Shown: positions 40,142 through 49,791 of the stretch, piece by piece | Position numbering within the stretch: position 1 is the stretch's first letter | Layout of the letters: every line of letters begins with the position of its first letter | DNA from: Acidovorax sp. sic0104 | GTDB taxonomy: Bacteria > Pseudomonadota > Gammaproteobacteria > Burkholderiales > Burkholderiaceae_C | Direction: 5' to 3' | Assembly (NCBI RefSeq): GCF_019219095.1 | Contig: NZ_JAHUWH010000007.1 | Coordinates: 1-64,000 of the forward strand | Length of the DNA stretch: 64,000 nucleotides | Position numbers and translations under genes: made by a program | Notes under the pieces: generated by a model | The model's database searches: none | What the model was told of the DNA's origin: nothing | The model's input: only the letters and a program-made list of their open reading frames with translations

Positions 40142-41308
40142 ATGAATCGAATGGCATCGAAAACTCTCTGGGCTGCACTCGTGTTCGCCGCCCTGCCGGC
40201 AGGCCCTGTAGCTGCACAAATCCGCGACGGCAGCTACTCGGGCACCCTTCAGTGCGGAGACATGGTCAGCAATCCGTCTCAGAAGGGGTGGACCCATCCC
40301 GTGCGCCTCACGGTTTCCGGTCGTTCGGTCGCCTGGGAGAGGCTGGACGACAGGCTCACCGAGCGGGGCTCTGCCCAGCTGCAGAAGGGCCGCGTCACCT
40401 TCAAGCTGGATGGGCAATGGAACCCCGGCCAGCGAAGCACAGGCCAGTGGCGCAATGAGGCGCGCCTGGAGCTGAAGGGCAGCACTTTGTCTGGCCCTGC
40501 GACCATCTATGCGGCCGGGAGCGATCAACGCCTCAGAGACTGCTCCGTTCAAGTCGCCGTTACGACGGCGAGCCCAAGCGGCACCCCACCGGGGGGAAGC
40601 GCGGAGACCAAGCGCAGCCCGAACGCAGTACCTGCTGCGGGCCCAGCACAGAGCGCGCATGCAGCCCCCGACGCTCACTCCAGCGACGGCGACGCTATCC
40701 GACGCGAGCACCAGCGGCGGCATGAGGAACGCCTCGCTCAGACCCGTGAAGAACAAAAACGGCGGGGCGAACGCACGTGGGAGGAAGAGCAGGCCGACTA
40801 CCAGCGCCAGCTGCAGGAGAGGCGCAAAGCCAGCGAGGACGCTGACCGCAAGCGCAATCAGGACTTCGAAAGGGAGCAGGAGCGAGCGGCCCAGGAACGC
40901 GCTGCCTCGGCTGCGAAGCAGACTGCTCTCGGCACCGCTGCGGCTGGCCGCCAAGCCGCTCGCATAAAGGCGATGGGGCTTTCGGCGACGCTTTCCAAAT
41001 CCGTGCTGTACGTGAACTACATGGGCAGATGGACGGAGTTCATGCCGGCGACGCACTGGGTGGCCCTCATGCTGGAGAACCCGCTCATTGCCTCCGTCGA
41101 GGCGGCGAACGTTCGCGGCTACCCCGGGATCCTGGTGAAGCGAAGCGGAGTACCGTCCACGACCTTCCTGTTTCGCACGGAGGGCTCCGAGGCCTACATC
41201 CACGCGCTGGCGTCTGAAGGGAAGGCCGAGGCGCTGCGCACCCCCACCGACTTCAGCACAGTAGCGGCGCTCATGCGGGCCCTGACCGACCAGAAAAACA
41301 TGCGGTAG
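40142..41308 (+). CDS. Secreted protein with charged coiled coil
   Basis: 388 aa. Signal peptide cleaved near PVAAQ. N-terminal beta domain (about 25-140) with two Cys (LQCGDMV, LRDCSVQV), a disordered Pro/Ala stretch, a very charged coiled coil (about 190-265, EEEQADYQRQLQERRKASED) and a C-terminal globular domain (VLYVNYMGRWTEFMPATHW). No family recognised. Follows the membrane protein by 12 bases. Confidence 0.75.
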   Translation: MNRMASKTLWAALVFAALPAGPVAAQIRDGSYSGTLQCGDMVSNPSQKGWTHPVRLTVSGRSVAWERLDDRLTERGSAQLQKGRVTFKLDGQWNPGQRSTGQWRNEARLELKGSTLSGPATIYAAGSDQRLRDCSVQVAVTTASPSGTPPGGSAETKRSPNAVPAAGPAQSAHAAPDAHSSDGDAIRREHQRRHEERLAQTREEQKRRGERTWEEEQADYQRQLQERRKASEDADRKRNQDFEREQERAAQERAASAAKQTALGTAAAGRQAARIKAMGLSATLSKSVLYVNYMGRWTEFMPATHWVALMLENPLIASVEAANVRGYPGILVKRSGVPSTTFLFRTEGSEAYIHALASEGKAEALRTPTDFSTVAALMRALTDQKNMR

Positions 41309-41338
41309 GGCCATGTCCCTCTGCGGGGCTCCCTCACC

Positions 41339-42161
41339 TCAAAGAGCCCCCTCCTCCGACAACAGCTGGATCAGCATCTGGGCGTTCCTTTGCCCTTGGT
41401 CCTCGTTGTTGTTATTGAAGACCACCTGAACACGATCTGCCCGCGCCGCTAGGTGCTTGATGCTCGGGACCAGAGCCGCCAGTTCCTCGGCGCTGTAGTC
41501 GTAGTTGAAGCGATCTGAGGCCGCATCGCCCTTGATGTTCCAGGTGCCCTGGTTGCGGCCGTGAAGTCGCACGAGCGCTAGCCGCGTGCTGGTGATGTCC
41601 CATACTCTGTCCACGCTGTTGGAGGTCTCGGTCGGGCTGTCAACGATGACATGGGCCACACCGAGGTCGCGCTCGAACTCCAGCGTTTGAGCCCGATGCA
41701 CTTCGTCAAGCCAAGTCTTGTTGCGGAACTCGACCGCGACGAGCTGCTCGCCCATGCGCTCCACGCACTCCTGCACGTGCGCCTGGCCGTCCCGGTTGTT
41801 GATGATCCAAGGGGCGAACTGGAAATGAACCGCGCCCAGCTTGCCGGCGCTGGCCAGCGGCCGAAGCGACTCTTTGAACCGCCGCCATAGCTCATCGACG
41901 ATGGGCGCGGGCATGTCTTTGTAGTAGAGATGTTTCTTTTCCTTCAGCGCTGCCGGCAGCGCCTCGCGCAAATCCGTGTGCAGGACCTTGGGCTGCGTCT
42001 GGTGGCCCGTGAAAAGCCGAAACGCCTTCACGTTAAAAATGAAGTCCTCGGGTGTTCGTTCGGCCCACAGCTGCGCGGTCGAGGCCTGGGAATGGCGTAG
42101 TAGCTGGAGTCCACCTCGACCATGGGAAACACGCTCGCGTAGAACCGCAGGCGGGCCTCGG
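41339..42161 (-). pseudogene. DUF72 (YecE-like) gene remnant
   Basis: From 42031 down to 41339 a 230-aa frame matches the C-terminal two thirds of DUF72 TIM-barrel proteins (KAFRLFTGHQT, AVHFQFAPWI, VAVEFRNKTW, LALVRLHGRN). Upstream, another frame carries the preceding part (FYASVFPMVEVDSSYYAIP, to about 42150), so a frameshift lies near 42085. The N-terminus is missing; an IS481-type element sits directly upstream, but a stop already precedes the fragment in the reconstructed target. Function of DUF72 is unknown. Confidence 0.85.
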
Positions 42162-42167
42162 TCTAGG
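42162..42167. repeat. Left target-site duplication TCTAGG
   Basis: Identical to 43227-43232; 6 bp with CTAG core as described for IS481 (NCTAGN). Confidence 0.9.
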
Positions 42168-43133
42168 TGTCGTATCCCGGACGATCATATGGCCGCTTCA
42201 GAAACAGATCCGGGCGCTCCTGGTACCACTCTTTCATGGCCTGCATGGGCGTCTTGCTGCCCAGCGCTGACTGCGGCAATTGGTGGTTGTACAGCGCCAC
42301 ATAGCCTGCAAGGTCTGCTGCATGTCCTCGCGACTGTTGAAGCGGTGGCTCTTGAGCACGCCTGCGATGCGGCGATTGAAGCGCTCCACCATGCCATTGG
42401 TTTTGGGCGTCCTGGGCCTTGTCAGCCGGGGCTCGATGTCCAGCTCCTGGCACAGCTGGTCGAACTCGTGATGGCCACTGGGTTCGCGCTCCTTGCTGGC
42501 GAACAGGCGGTCCGTGAACCCCTTGCCGTTGTCGGTCAGCAGCTTGTTGATCTTGATCGGACAGGCCTTGGGCAGTGCGTTCAGAAAGGCCTTGGCACTG
42601 GCCGCTGTCTTGTGGGTCTTGAACTGCACGAACACCCACCGCGTGGCCCGGTCGATGGCCACGAACAGGTAGCGCCGGCTGCTCTCGTCTTGCATCTGGG
42701 GCAGGTACTTCACGTCCATATGCACATAGCCCGGCTGGTAGCTCTTGAAGGCCTTGTGGACCACCGCCGGCTCGCGGGGCTTGAGGTCGTTGAGGTTGCC
42801 CGCTTCATGGCGGCGCAGGCACCGGTCCAGGCCCGAGCGCGAGACATGGGCGCAAATGAACTCGCGCGTGAACGCCAGCAGGTCATCGAGCGGCAGTAGC
42901 AGGATTCGCCTCAGATGTACCACCACCGTCTCTTGCGTGGGCGTGAGCACCGTCTGCAGACGATGAGGCGTGTGCGAGCGGTCCCCGAAGACCTCGCGCT
43001 TCTTCCACTTGTAGACCGTCTGCTCGGTGATGCCAAAGCGCTGGGCCAGGACGCTGGCCGTCTCATGGCTGGCCGCGATCTAGGTACGCACGGCAGTCAT
43101 GGTGCGGGCGTTCTTGTGCAGGGCTATCAACAT
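42163..43133 (-). pseudogene. Decayed IS481-family transposase
   Basis: ATG 43133 opens with MLIALHKNARTMTAVRT then an amber TAG at 43080-43082. The frame resumes with HTH segments (VLAQRFGITEQTVYKWKKREVF), the DDE core with Asp in VHMDVKYLPQM and in LTDNGKGFTD, and Glu in NGMVERFNRR, and a frameshift near 42300. It ends YVALYNHQLPQSALGSKTPMQ... with a stop (TAG) that uses the CTAG of the target duplication. Cut-and-copy transposition function is lost here. Confidence 0.88.
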
Positions 43134-43226
43134 GGCTTCGCTCCCCGGTATCAACTCTTGCAAAACCGAGCGAGCCATGAAGAGTGGGTAGCGTTTTGGA
43201 TCTATGCAATCATCCGGGATGCGACG
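42168..43226 (-). mobile_element. IS481-family insertion sequence, 1059 bp
   Basis: Ends TGTCGTATCCCGG (42168) and, inverted, CGTCGCATCCCGG (from 43226): imperfect terminal inverted repeats. It is bracketed by the 6-bp duplication TCTAGG. Encodes one DDE transposase on the minus strand that is broken by an internal stop and a frameshift, so the copy is dead unless helped in trans. Length and protein resemble Bordetella IS481 (about 1.05 kb). Confidence 0.9.
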
Positions 43227-43232
43227 TCTAGG
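43227..43232. repeat. Right target-site duplication TCTAGG
   Basis: Matches 42162-42167. The 145 bases from here to the next gene hold nothing recognisable. Confidence 0.9.
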
Positions 43233-43377
43233 CATATGCTCAGGCCTGAATAACACTGCTATGGAAGATTATTCTTGAAGCTCTAGAGCGCATTTTTATT
43301 GTTCACCAATTCGCACTGGCGCCTCAGGATCTGTGGGAACTCTAAGAAACACCGTCAAGTTCGCATCGGCCTACCTT

Positions 43378-44769
43378 TCATTGTGGCGGCAAGCATGAAT
43401 AAAAAGAACATATAGCAAGCAGCCGCCCATCAGCCGAAAATTCCCTGCCAGAGTATCGTTTGCCGCCAAGAAATTCTCCCTCAAATTTTCGCCCGTCTGT
43501 ATAATGATATACTCCCGCACCGGATAGTTGATCGTTAATAAATTCCCCAACATATCTATCGCCATTGACTTCAGTCAATATTCCGGGTCCTTGACGCATA
43601 CCATTCTCGTAGTTTCCCTCAAATTTCACGCCCGATGCCCATTCAGCTTGCGCTCGACCGTGAATTTTCCCTTCATTGAACGACCCTTTGTAAGAGAAAA
43701 GAACCTGCCTTCCGGCACCGACTAGAGAGTAAGAGCCTTCGCCTGCTACCTTACCTTCCACGCAGACTCCATTCCAGACCAAATCCATTGAGCCCGGTTC
43801 CACCAAGATGTGAAGTTCGCAGCCATCAGCAATCGGAATCCAAGTCCGAGCGCCAGCCATCGCGGCAAACGCCTTTTTTCGCGCATCAGCTATTGTCCTG
43901 TTAGTGCTGGCTATTGCGTCCGCATGCATTTTTGGCGCTACCTTCAATGTCGATATTGCAATTCTACGAAAGATTGCTTTCGAATTGTCATTTACATAAC
44001 TCGTGGCGCGTTCTTCGGCGTTGGGTAACGATGGGTCCAGTCCTTTCAACTCAGCTATCTCCCCCTTCGAATAGAGCTTAAGGTGGTCGTATTCACTAAC
44101 CAGTCCTGCGAACTCACCTTTCTTTCCGAAAACCGCAACGCTCTCCATTTCATCCACGACCAGCGGCTTGAGCAGATTGCGAGCAGCTTGTTGATGTCGG
44201 GGCTCTACGCTGGCGCGAATGATTAGCCGATAGATCACGGTTGCAGCCTTTACATTCCCATCTTTTAGGTGAGACTGAGCTTCCACAAACAAGGAACTCG
44301 CATCCCTTATTTGCAGCGGCTCGGTAAGCGGTGGTGAGATCACGCGGTTTGCAACGCGTTTCTTGTTATACCAGTCAGTTGCATTCCGCTCCGCCAGCGA
44401 GCGCCTTGCCTCGGCTTGCTGCTCGTCCAAACGCCTATCGGCATCTACCCGCTCTAGTCGCTCCCTCCGAGATGCCTCTTCCTCTGCGCGTCGCCGGTCA
44501 TCCGTAGCCTCACAAAGATCATATTGCGCCGAGCATCGAGCACTGCAAGCTTGGGATTGCTGGAGATCTCTCTGCCCCTGTTGATAAGCAGCGCTGTTTC
44601 TCCCGAGAGCCCCTGCCAGCCCCACCACAAAACCAGAGGTCATCGAAGACTCGCAGTTAGCTGAACAACTCTGCATTACGGATGCGCAATCCGCCTTAGC
44701 ACACAGCGGATTGAACAAGCCAACGCAGCTAAAAGTGAGAAACTTTGCCAATTTCAAAAGGCGGTGCAC
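43378..44769 (-). CDS. Secreted MORN-repeat protein
   Basis: 463 aa, ATG 44769. Signal peptide ending near CAKA. Cys-rich region at 28-90 (CASVMQSCSANCESS, CSARCSAQYDLC), helical middle (about 95-290), and MORN repeats in the last 120 residues (GSFNEGKIHGRAQAEWASG, FEGNYENGMRQGPGILTEV, YVGEFINDQLSGAGVYHY). MORN motifs mediate protein or lipid contacts. Four bases after the preceding gene, so same operon. AT-rich for this window. Function unknown. Confidence 0.8.
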   Translation of the reverse strand: MHRLLKLAKFLTFSCVGLFNPLCAKADCASVMQSCSANCESSMTSGFVVGLAGALGRNSAAYQQGQRDLQQSQACSARCSAQYDLCEATDDRRRAEEEASRRERLERVDADRRLDEQQAEARRSLAERNATDWYNKKRVANRVISPPLTEPLQIRDASSLFVEAQSHLKDGNVKAATVIYRLIIRASVEPRHQQAARNLLKPLVVDEMESVAVFGKKGEFAGLVSEYDHLKLYSKGEIAELKGLDPSLPNAEERATSYVNDNSKAIFRRIAISTLKVAPKMHADAIASTNRTIADARKKAFAAMAGARTWIPIADGCELHILVEPGSMDLVWNGVCVEGKVAGEGSYSLVGAGRQVLFSYKGSFNEGKIHGRAQAEWASGVKFEGNYENGMRQGPGILTEVNGDRYVGEFINDQLSGAGVYHYTDGRKFEGEFLGGKRYSGREFSADGRLLAICSFYSCLPPQ

Positions 44770-44772
44770 AGC

Positions 44773-45501
44773 CTACTCCTTCTCATACACTTGAATTGAA
44801 CGAGTGTTTCTCTCTAAATTCTCCGCCGCGTGCTCACTTACATTCTTAAACGCAGAAGCCAAGCCAACACTCACCCATCTTCTATCACGACATACGTAAT
44901 AATATTTTCCGTAAGCCACGTAAGAGTTATCCGCATAGGCATTCAGCCCCCCTCCATCCACCCGAACCAAGGGAGCCGTGAAAAACACACACGGCTCTCC
45001 AGTATGATTAGCCTGAGGATTCTTTGGGACGAAAGTCGCTCCGCTAGCTGCGATCTGACGAATCAGCTGATTGCCGTCCGAATCGTCATCGGTGTCGTAG
45101 AGTGATTCGCGCGGTGCCAGCTTGCCTTGCCCGGTCGTCACGGTTGCAGCGGTTCGAGCTAAACGAGCAGCCCTTTCCTCCGCCCGCAATCGTTCTTCGC
45201 TTCGCCTCGTGTTTTCCCGCTCCATCCTCTCAGCAGCCTCCGCTGCTCTATCAGCATCGTGTTGCGCTGCGTCGCGTGCGGCTTGCTCAAGATAGGAACC
45301 GACAGCTTCAAGTGCCCGAGCTGTTTGACCGCCCGAAGAACCGGTACGACCTGATTGGGGCGTAGCGTCCGGTGACGGTCCCCCACGAGGGCTACAGCCG
45401 GTTGTGGGGCACTCGCGCAGCCCCCTAGTCTGTGCGTCCACGGGTAACTGGGATTGGAGAGCTAGAGCCGTACAAAGAACAACAAAGTGAGTGGTGCGCA
45501 T
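44773..45501 (-). CDS. Secreted protein, 242 aa
   Basis: 242 aa, ATG 45501. Signal peptide (MRTTHFVVLCTALALQSQLPVDA). Low-complexity Ser/Gly/Thr part, an Ala/Arg/Glu coiled coil (about 65-115), and a C-terminal domain of about 75 residues with Cys pair (EPCVFFTAPLVRV, YYYVCRDRRWV). Upstream partner of the MORN protein. No family recognised. Confidence 0.72.
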   Translation of the reverse strand: MRTTHFVVLCTALALQSQLPVDAQTRGLRECPTTGCSPRGGPSPDATPQSGRTGSSGGQTARALEAVGSYLEQAARDAAQHDADRAAEAAERMERENTRRSEERLRAEERAARLARTAATVTTGQGKLAPRESLYDTDDDSDGNQLIRQIAASGATFVPKNPQANHTGEPCVFFTAPLVRVDGGGLNAYADNSYVAYGKYYYVCRDRRWVSVGLASAFKNVSEHAAENLERNTRSIQVYEKE

Positions 45502-45591
45502 AGAGATCCCTCGAAGGTCTGTTCAGCTGATCGGCCAGGTGTTTTTTCGAGAATCAACGACTAGACCATAGCCGCCGTTTACCTAACAGGG

Positions 45592-46708
45592 TTACAACCA
45601 AAATTGATCTAACTCTACATCGCGAAGATCTGTTCGCACATCCCACAAAAGGGGGAGAGGTTGCCCGGCCCCTGTCCCGCTAACGTACACCAACGAAGCT
45701 GAGAGAAAAGCGGATTTCAGCGGATACATGGTGCGGAAGCCGGATTTCGGCCTGTCGCTACAAAGCCCCCGGAAGACTGCATGCTTCACCATCCCCTCCT
45801 TCCTCCAATCCGCGAAGGAGACCTCGGCCAGCAGCTCGGGACGCACCCAGTGCGCGGCCGTCTCGACGGCCTCCGGGTTCGCGAAGGGACTGTTTGGCGT
45901 GCGGATCGCGCTGAGCCGCTTGTGCAGGTCCACCAGTGTCTTGTCGTCAAACCCGGAGCCCACGCTGCAGGCGTAGTTGAGGGAGCCGTCGCTCCCGTGC
46001 ACCCAGAATGAGCGAGCCCAGCCCCTTGCGGGATCCCTGCGGGTCAGAAAAGCCCCCGATCACGAACTCCTGGCGGCGGGTGCACTTGAGTTTGATCCAG
46101 TCGTCGCTGCGCCGCGAGACGTAGAGCCCCGACTTCCTCTTCCCGATCAGCCCCTCAAACCCCAGCTTGCATGCCGTGGCCAGCAACTCCTGGGGCCGAG
46201 CGTCCAAGCCCTCGCTAAACCGGTGCCGACCGCCTCCGGCGCTCTGCAAGACGCGGCTCAGGGCCTCTCGGCGCTGCTCGTTCGCTACCCCGCGCAGATC
46301 AGAGCCGTTGCAGAACGGCATGTCGAAGGCGAAGAAAACCATTATCTTGGAGGTGCGGCCGTCGAAGGCGTTCTGCAGGGCCTGGAAGTCCGGAAGCCCG
46401 TTGTGGTCCAGGATCACCACCTCGCCATCGAGCCAGGCGGCCTGCACCGGCAGTGCGCCCAGTTCGCGGGCAAGCTCGGGCATCTTGCTCGTCCAGTCAT
46501 GGCCATTGCGGGTGAAAAGGCGAGCAGCACCGCTCTCGACGCGGGCCATGATGCGGTATCCATCGAATTTGGTCTCGAAGGTCCACTGCTCGGGGTCGGC
46601 CGGGGGGCCGGCCACCAGGGTGGCGAGCTGCGGCGCCAGCTTTTCGGGGAGTGGCACGGCCCTCGCCGCTGCGGGCGCGGCGCGCTGCGGTGCCCGCCTG
46701 GTGGCCAT
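45592..46708 (-). pseudogene. ligD: ATP-dependent DNA ligase (LigD ligase domain), frameshifted
   Basis: ATG 46708 starts MATRRAPQ... with adenylation motif KFDGYR (nucleophile Lys47), followed by LDGEVVILD (motif III region), VFFAFDMPF, FEGLIGKRKSGLY (motif IV) and WIKLKC (motif V). At about 46003 the frame shifts: GSLILG continues in the other frame as HGSDGSLNYACSVGSGFD, the OB-fold part, to the stop at 45592. Two bases appear missing in a GTGTG context. LigD ligases seal breaks in bacterial non-homologous end joining with Ku; no ku gene is here. Pseudogene or sequencing indel. Confidence 0.85.
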
Positions 46709-46716
46709 GCCGGCGC

Positions 46717-46893
46717 CTACCGCTTGGAGAGGTGCTGCCGGACTGCTTCGGCCGAGTTGCCCACAGCTTTGACCGCCGCGCGCAGCTGTTCCTCGGTGCA
46801 GTCGAGCGACTTGCACCAGTCGCGGACCTCGTAGTCCTGCTCCAAACTGATGAGCTTTCGGTCGGCTGCTGTGGCTTGTTTGTTGTCGGACAT
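46717..46893 (-). CDS. DUF3606 protein
   Basis: 58 aa, ATG 46893 after GGAGCCCCC-side ribosome site on the minus strand. ISLEQDYEVRDWCKSLDCTEEQLRAAVKAVGNSAEAVRQHL fits DUF3606 along its length. Often found beside LigD-type ligases in beta-proteobacteria. Eight bases upstream of the ligase start, so same operon. Function unknown. Confidence 0.85.
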   Translation of the reverse strand: MSDNKQATAADRKLISLEQDYEVRDWCKSLDCTEEQLRAAVKAVGNSAEAVRQHLSKR

Positions 46894-47154
46894 GGGGGCT
46901 CCTTGGGTGAAAGGGGCCCATCCTAGGAATGCGTGCACATGGCCGGTGTAGGAGGTCGCCCAGTGCAGATACCGTCCCCTGCCGGACCCTATGCGCGCTA
47001 GGGGCCCGCCGATCAGGTCTCCTCGCACAATTGGGTGATTCCCGGTCGCACAGCGCATCAACATAATGCGGATACCCGACTCGCAATCATCGAGGGAGCG
47101 GTACCCGCAGGACTGGCGGCCGGAGTGACGCGGGCAATTCAGGGGGGGATCTAA

Positions 47155-47718
47155 ATGCTATTTCTATTTATTCTGTTGCCTTTTTTGATTTTCTACGTCA
47201 TGAGGGTTGCGCTGATCGATCCGCGAGAACCGAACGACGAATATAGCAAGCTTGGCATGACCATTACTATCGTGCTTGGGGTATTGCCAACCCTGCTATT
47301 CTGGGCACCAGCATCCGCTCTGTTTAATGCTTCGCTTGTCCTCGCCCTGTCTGCAGTTATGACACCGATTGCGTTTTCGAGCATGAAAACAGATACCGCT
47401 GGCGAATGGGTCAAGGACAAGTTGTTTCTGGTCGCAATCCGCACAATAGTGGCTGCGGCACTTGTAGGCGTGCTGACATACCTCGGCTCTGGGTGGTTTT
47501 TAGCCGTTGCTGGATTTGCTGTATTCCTTTTCCTGAGCCGGCTCGGGCTCTGGGTTGCTGCATCCGGCGACCCTGGGAGGTACTGGCGCGCACTTTTCGG
47601 AAGCGCCATTTTGATGGCAATTTACTATGTCATGGTAGATGCATCCCAACTGACCCCCAAAACATGGATGGACTGGAAAATCCATCTGGAGCCATTTTTC
47701 GTCACAAGCCCTAGCTGA
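47155..47718 (+). CDS. Multi-pass membrane protein, 187 aa
   Basis: 187 aa, ATG 47155 after GGGGGGATCTAA. About five hydrophobic segments (1-18, 34-50, 56-74, 90-110, 115-135, 145-160). AT-richer than flanks. No family recognised. Confidence 0.7.
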   Translation: MLFLFILLPFLIFYVMRVALIDPREPNDEYSKLGMTITIVLGVLPTLLFWAPASALFNASLVLALSAVMTPIAFSSMKTDTAGEWVKDKLFLVAIRTIVAAALVGVLTYLGSGWFLAVAGFAVFLFLSRLGLWVAASGDPGRYWRALFGSAILMAIYYVMVDASQLTPKTWMDWKIHLEPFFVTSPS

Positions 47719-47825
47719 GTCCAGCTGAAAAAGAACCCGGCAGACCACTGGGAGGACGCGCTCAAGCGCTGCGCACCTGCGGCGTCGCCCTCGCATCCAC
47801 CGGCCTACGGACTCCGCAGCCCCGG

Positions 47826-47902
47826 AGCCCCAGAGAAACAGCCGCCACCTCGCAAACAGGGCCATATTGACCGCGTTTCGCACCACTTTTCTCTGGGGGG
47901 CT
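47826..47902. repeat. Inverted repeat with long loop
   Basis: AGCCCCAGAGAAA (47826-47838) and TTTCTCTGGGGGGCT (47888-47902), the latter followed by TTTT. Could be a terminator for the membrane-protein gene or a regulatory fold before the CoA-transferase gene. Confidence 0.5.
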
Positions 47903-47990
47903 TTTGATAATCGTTTCTGACGTTTGAGCGCTGGCCTCTCCAGCTCAAGCAACTGCGCGAGCACCGCAGGCTTCAGAAAGCGATTTTTCA

Positions 47991-49166
47991 ATGCATCAGA
48001 ACCTCCCGTTGCAGGGAATCCGAGTGGTCGATCTCAGCCGCATCCTCTCTGGACCTTACTGCGCTATGCTGCTGGCCGATTTGGGCGCTCAGGTGTTGAA
48101 GGTGGAGTCACCCCAGAGCCCCGACCAGGCGCGTACCTGGGGGCCTCCTTTCCACCGGGAGCAGGTGGCACCTCATTTTCTTGCCGCCAACCGAGGCAAG
48201 AGCCTGCTGCACCTGGATTTGCAGGATGCCGGTGATATCGAGCACGTCCGCGCTCTGATCGCCCAGGCGGATGTGGTGGTCGAGAACTTCAAGGTGGGCT
48301 CGCTCAAGAAGCTGGGGCTCTGCAAGAGCGAACTCATGGGGGACCACAAGCGCTTGATCTGGTGCTCGATCACCGGCTTTGGGGGCTCTGGGCCGTTCGC
48401 ACAGCGGCCGGGGTACGACGCAATCGCCCAAGCGGCTTCCGGCTGGATGAGCCTCACGGGCAACGCCGACTGCGGGCCCATGAAGGCGGCGCCACCGATC
48501 CTGGATCAGTCCACCGGACTTTTTGCTGCGCTGGGCATCGTGGCCAAGCTGCACCAGCGCCAGGCTACGGGTGTCGGCGGACTGGTGGAGGCAAACCTGT
48601 TCGCCTCGGGCTTCGCGCTCCTCGGGCCGTTTGCGCAGTCCACCCTGCTGACCGGACGCAGCCAGACGCTTGTGGGCAACGCCAACCCGTTCATCAGCCC
48701 TTTCGGGCGGTTCCTTTGCGATCAGGGGTCGTACCTGATGCTCACCATCGGCTCCGATCAGCAGTTCACAACGCTCTGCAGGCTGCTCGGGGTGGATGAA
48801 AGCGTTGCCCAGGACTTCGCTGAGCACCATGTGAGGCTGGACCGTGCCCACGAGCTCAATGGCGTCCTCCAGGGCGCCTTCTCTCGCCTCGCCGCCCAGG
48901 AGTGGGAGGGCATTCTGGGAGCGCGCGGCATCGCCTGCTCCAGCGTCAATTCAGTTGCCCAAGCGTTGGCCCATCCTCAGGTCGAGCCCCTGGGGCTGGT
49001 TCAAAAGGATCGCCTTGGCCAGCACCAGATTGCCTCCCCCATCTTTTTGGAGGGAGCCCCCCTGTGTGCGCATTCGCCGGCACCGTTGAGCGATGAGGCC
49101 ATGAGCCCAGTGGAGGCTCGCCGCTGGTTCGCTAAGCAACCAACTCCCAGCGCGGTGCATTCTTAG
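47991..49166 (+). CDS. CaiB/BaiF family III CoA-transferase
   Basis: 391 aa, ATG 47991. N-terminal LQGIRVVDLSRILSGPYCAMLLADLGAQVLKVE is the family hallmark, followed by NRGKSLLHLDL, VVENFKVGSLKKLGL, SITGFGGSGPFAQRPGYDAIAQA and the catalytic Asp in ILDQSTGLFAALGI (Asp172). Slightly shorter than the usual 400-410 aa. Moves CoA between carboxylic acids; substrate cannot be read from sequence. No acyl-CoA pathway partner is adjacent, so it is an isolated metabolic cargo gene. Its 3' end overlaps the converging GNAT-like gene by 35 bases. Confidence 0.9.
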   Translation: MHQNLPLQGIRVVDLSRILSGPYCAMLLADLGAQVLKVESPQSPDQARTWGPPFHREQVAPHFLAANRGKSLLHLDLQDAGDIEHVRALIAQADVVVENFKVGSLKKLGLCKSELMGDHKRLIWCSITGFGGSGPFAQRPGYDAIAQAASGWMSLTGNADCGPMKAAPPILDQSTGLFAALGIVAKLHQRQATGVGGLVEANLFASGFALLGPFAQSTLLTGRSQTLVGNANPFISPFGRFLCDQGSYLMLTIGSDQQFTTLCRLLGVDESVAQDFAEHHVRLDRAHELNGVLQGAFSRLAAQEWEGILGARGIACSSVNSVAQALAHPQVEPLGLVQKDRLGQHQIASPIFLEGAPLCAHSPAPLSDEAMSPVEARRWFAKQPTPSAVHS

Positions 49167-49764
49167 CGGTCAAATACGCGTGGATCTTTCGGAGCGTTTC
49201 TTCAAAGTCATTTCGATTCAGCCAATTGAGCATCAGCGAGTCGTCGGCGACCTTGACCGTGCTCATCAACGAAGACGGGACCTCTTCAAACCGATACCCG
49301 AGCTGCTTCATCGCCTCGATGTTCGGCGTCCCTTTCGCCTGGGAAGAGCAGAAGAATTCCAGGCCATCCTGCAACGCTTTCTCTACGAAGCAAGCGCGCA
49401 GGATGTGATTGATGCACATGCCACGGGCATTCTCGGCGGTGGCCAGGCGCATGACCGTAGCGCAAGGGAAATCAAGGTCCCGGCCTTCCAGGCTCGCGCC
49501 CACCGCGTTTTCCAGAGCCTTCCTATCCTGGGAGACGGCGATAGCCACGGTGCCGAGCAGCGATCCGGGCTGGTCATGCGGCTCAGCCACCAGGACGAAA
49601 GTGCCTTCGGGGTCAGCAGCGACTTTGAGGCGGTCGTAGTCATCGGCGGTAAACCATGTGGCGCTTTTGTAGGCGCCAATCCTTAATTGATCTACCGCTT
49701 CTATATCTTTTTCTGTAGCCACACGAATAGTCAGTTTTGGAATGTCTTTTTCAGGCGACTGCAT
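49132..49764 (-). CDS. GNAT-like acyl/acetyltransferase, 210 aa
   Basis: 210 aa, ATG 49764. TIRVATEKDIEAVDQLRIGAYK is a GNAT start; CATVMRLATAENARGMCINHILRACFVEKAL holds the CoA-binding loop (ENARGMC), and EAMKQLGYRFEEVP the final strand-helix. The shape is close to FeeM/LuxI-like N-acyl transferase relatives. Substrate unknown. Divergent from the YgjV-like gene with 27 bases between the starts. Confidence 0.75.
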   Translation of the reverse strand: MQSPEKDIPKLTIRVATEKDIEAVDQLRIGAYKSATWFTADDYDRLKVAADPEGTFVLVAEPHDQPGSLLGTVAIAVSQDRKALENAVGASLEGRDLDFPCATVMRLATAENARGMCINHILRACFVEKALQDGLEFFCSSQAKGTPNIEAMKQLGYRFEEVPSSLMSTVKVADDSLMLNWLNRNDFEETLRKIHAYLTAKNAPRWELVA

Positions 49765-49791
49765 TTATAATGATAGGTAATTGGGGGTTTG

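Noticed and set aside
39911..41314. Long open frame (467 codons) on the minus strand
   Set aside because: It lies opposite two well-supported secreted-protein genes with signal peptides and ribosome sites; its translation is Arg/Ala/Gly-rich without structure, a GC-content shadow.
47500..47991. Open frame of 163 codons, minus strand
   Set aside because: Overlaps the end of the membrane-protein gene and an inverted repeat; no start signal and no protein-like pattern.
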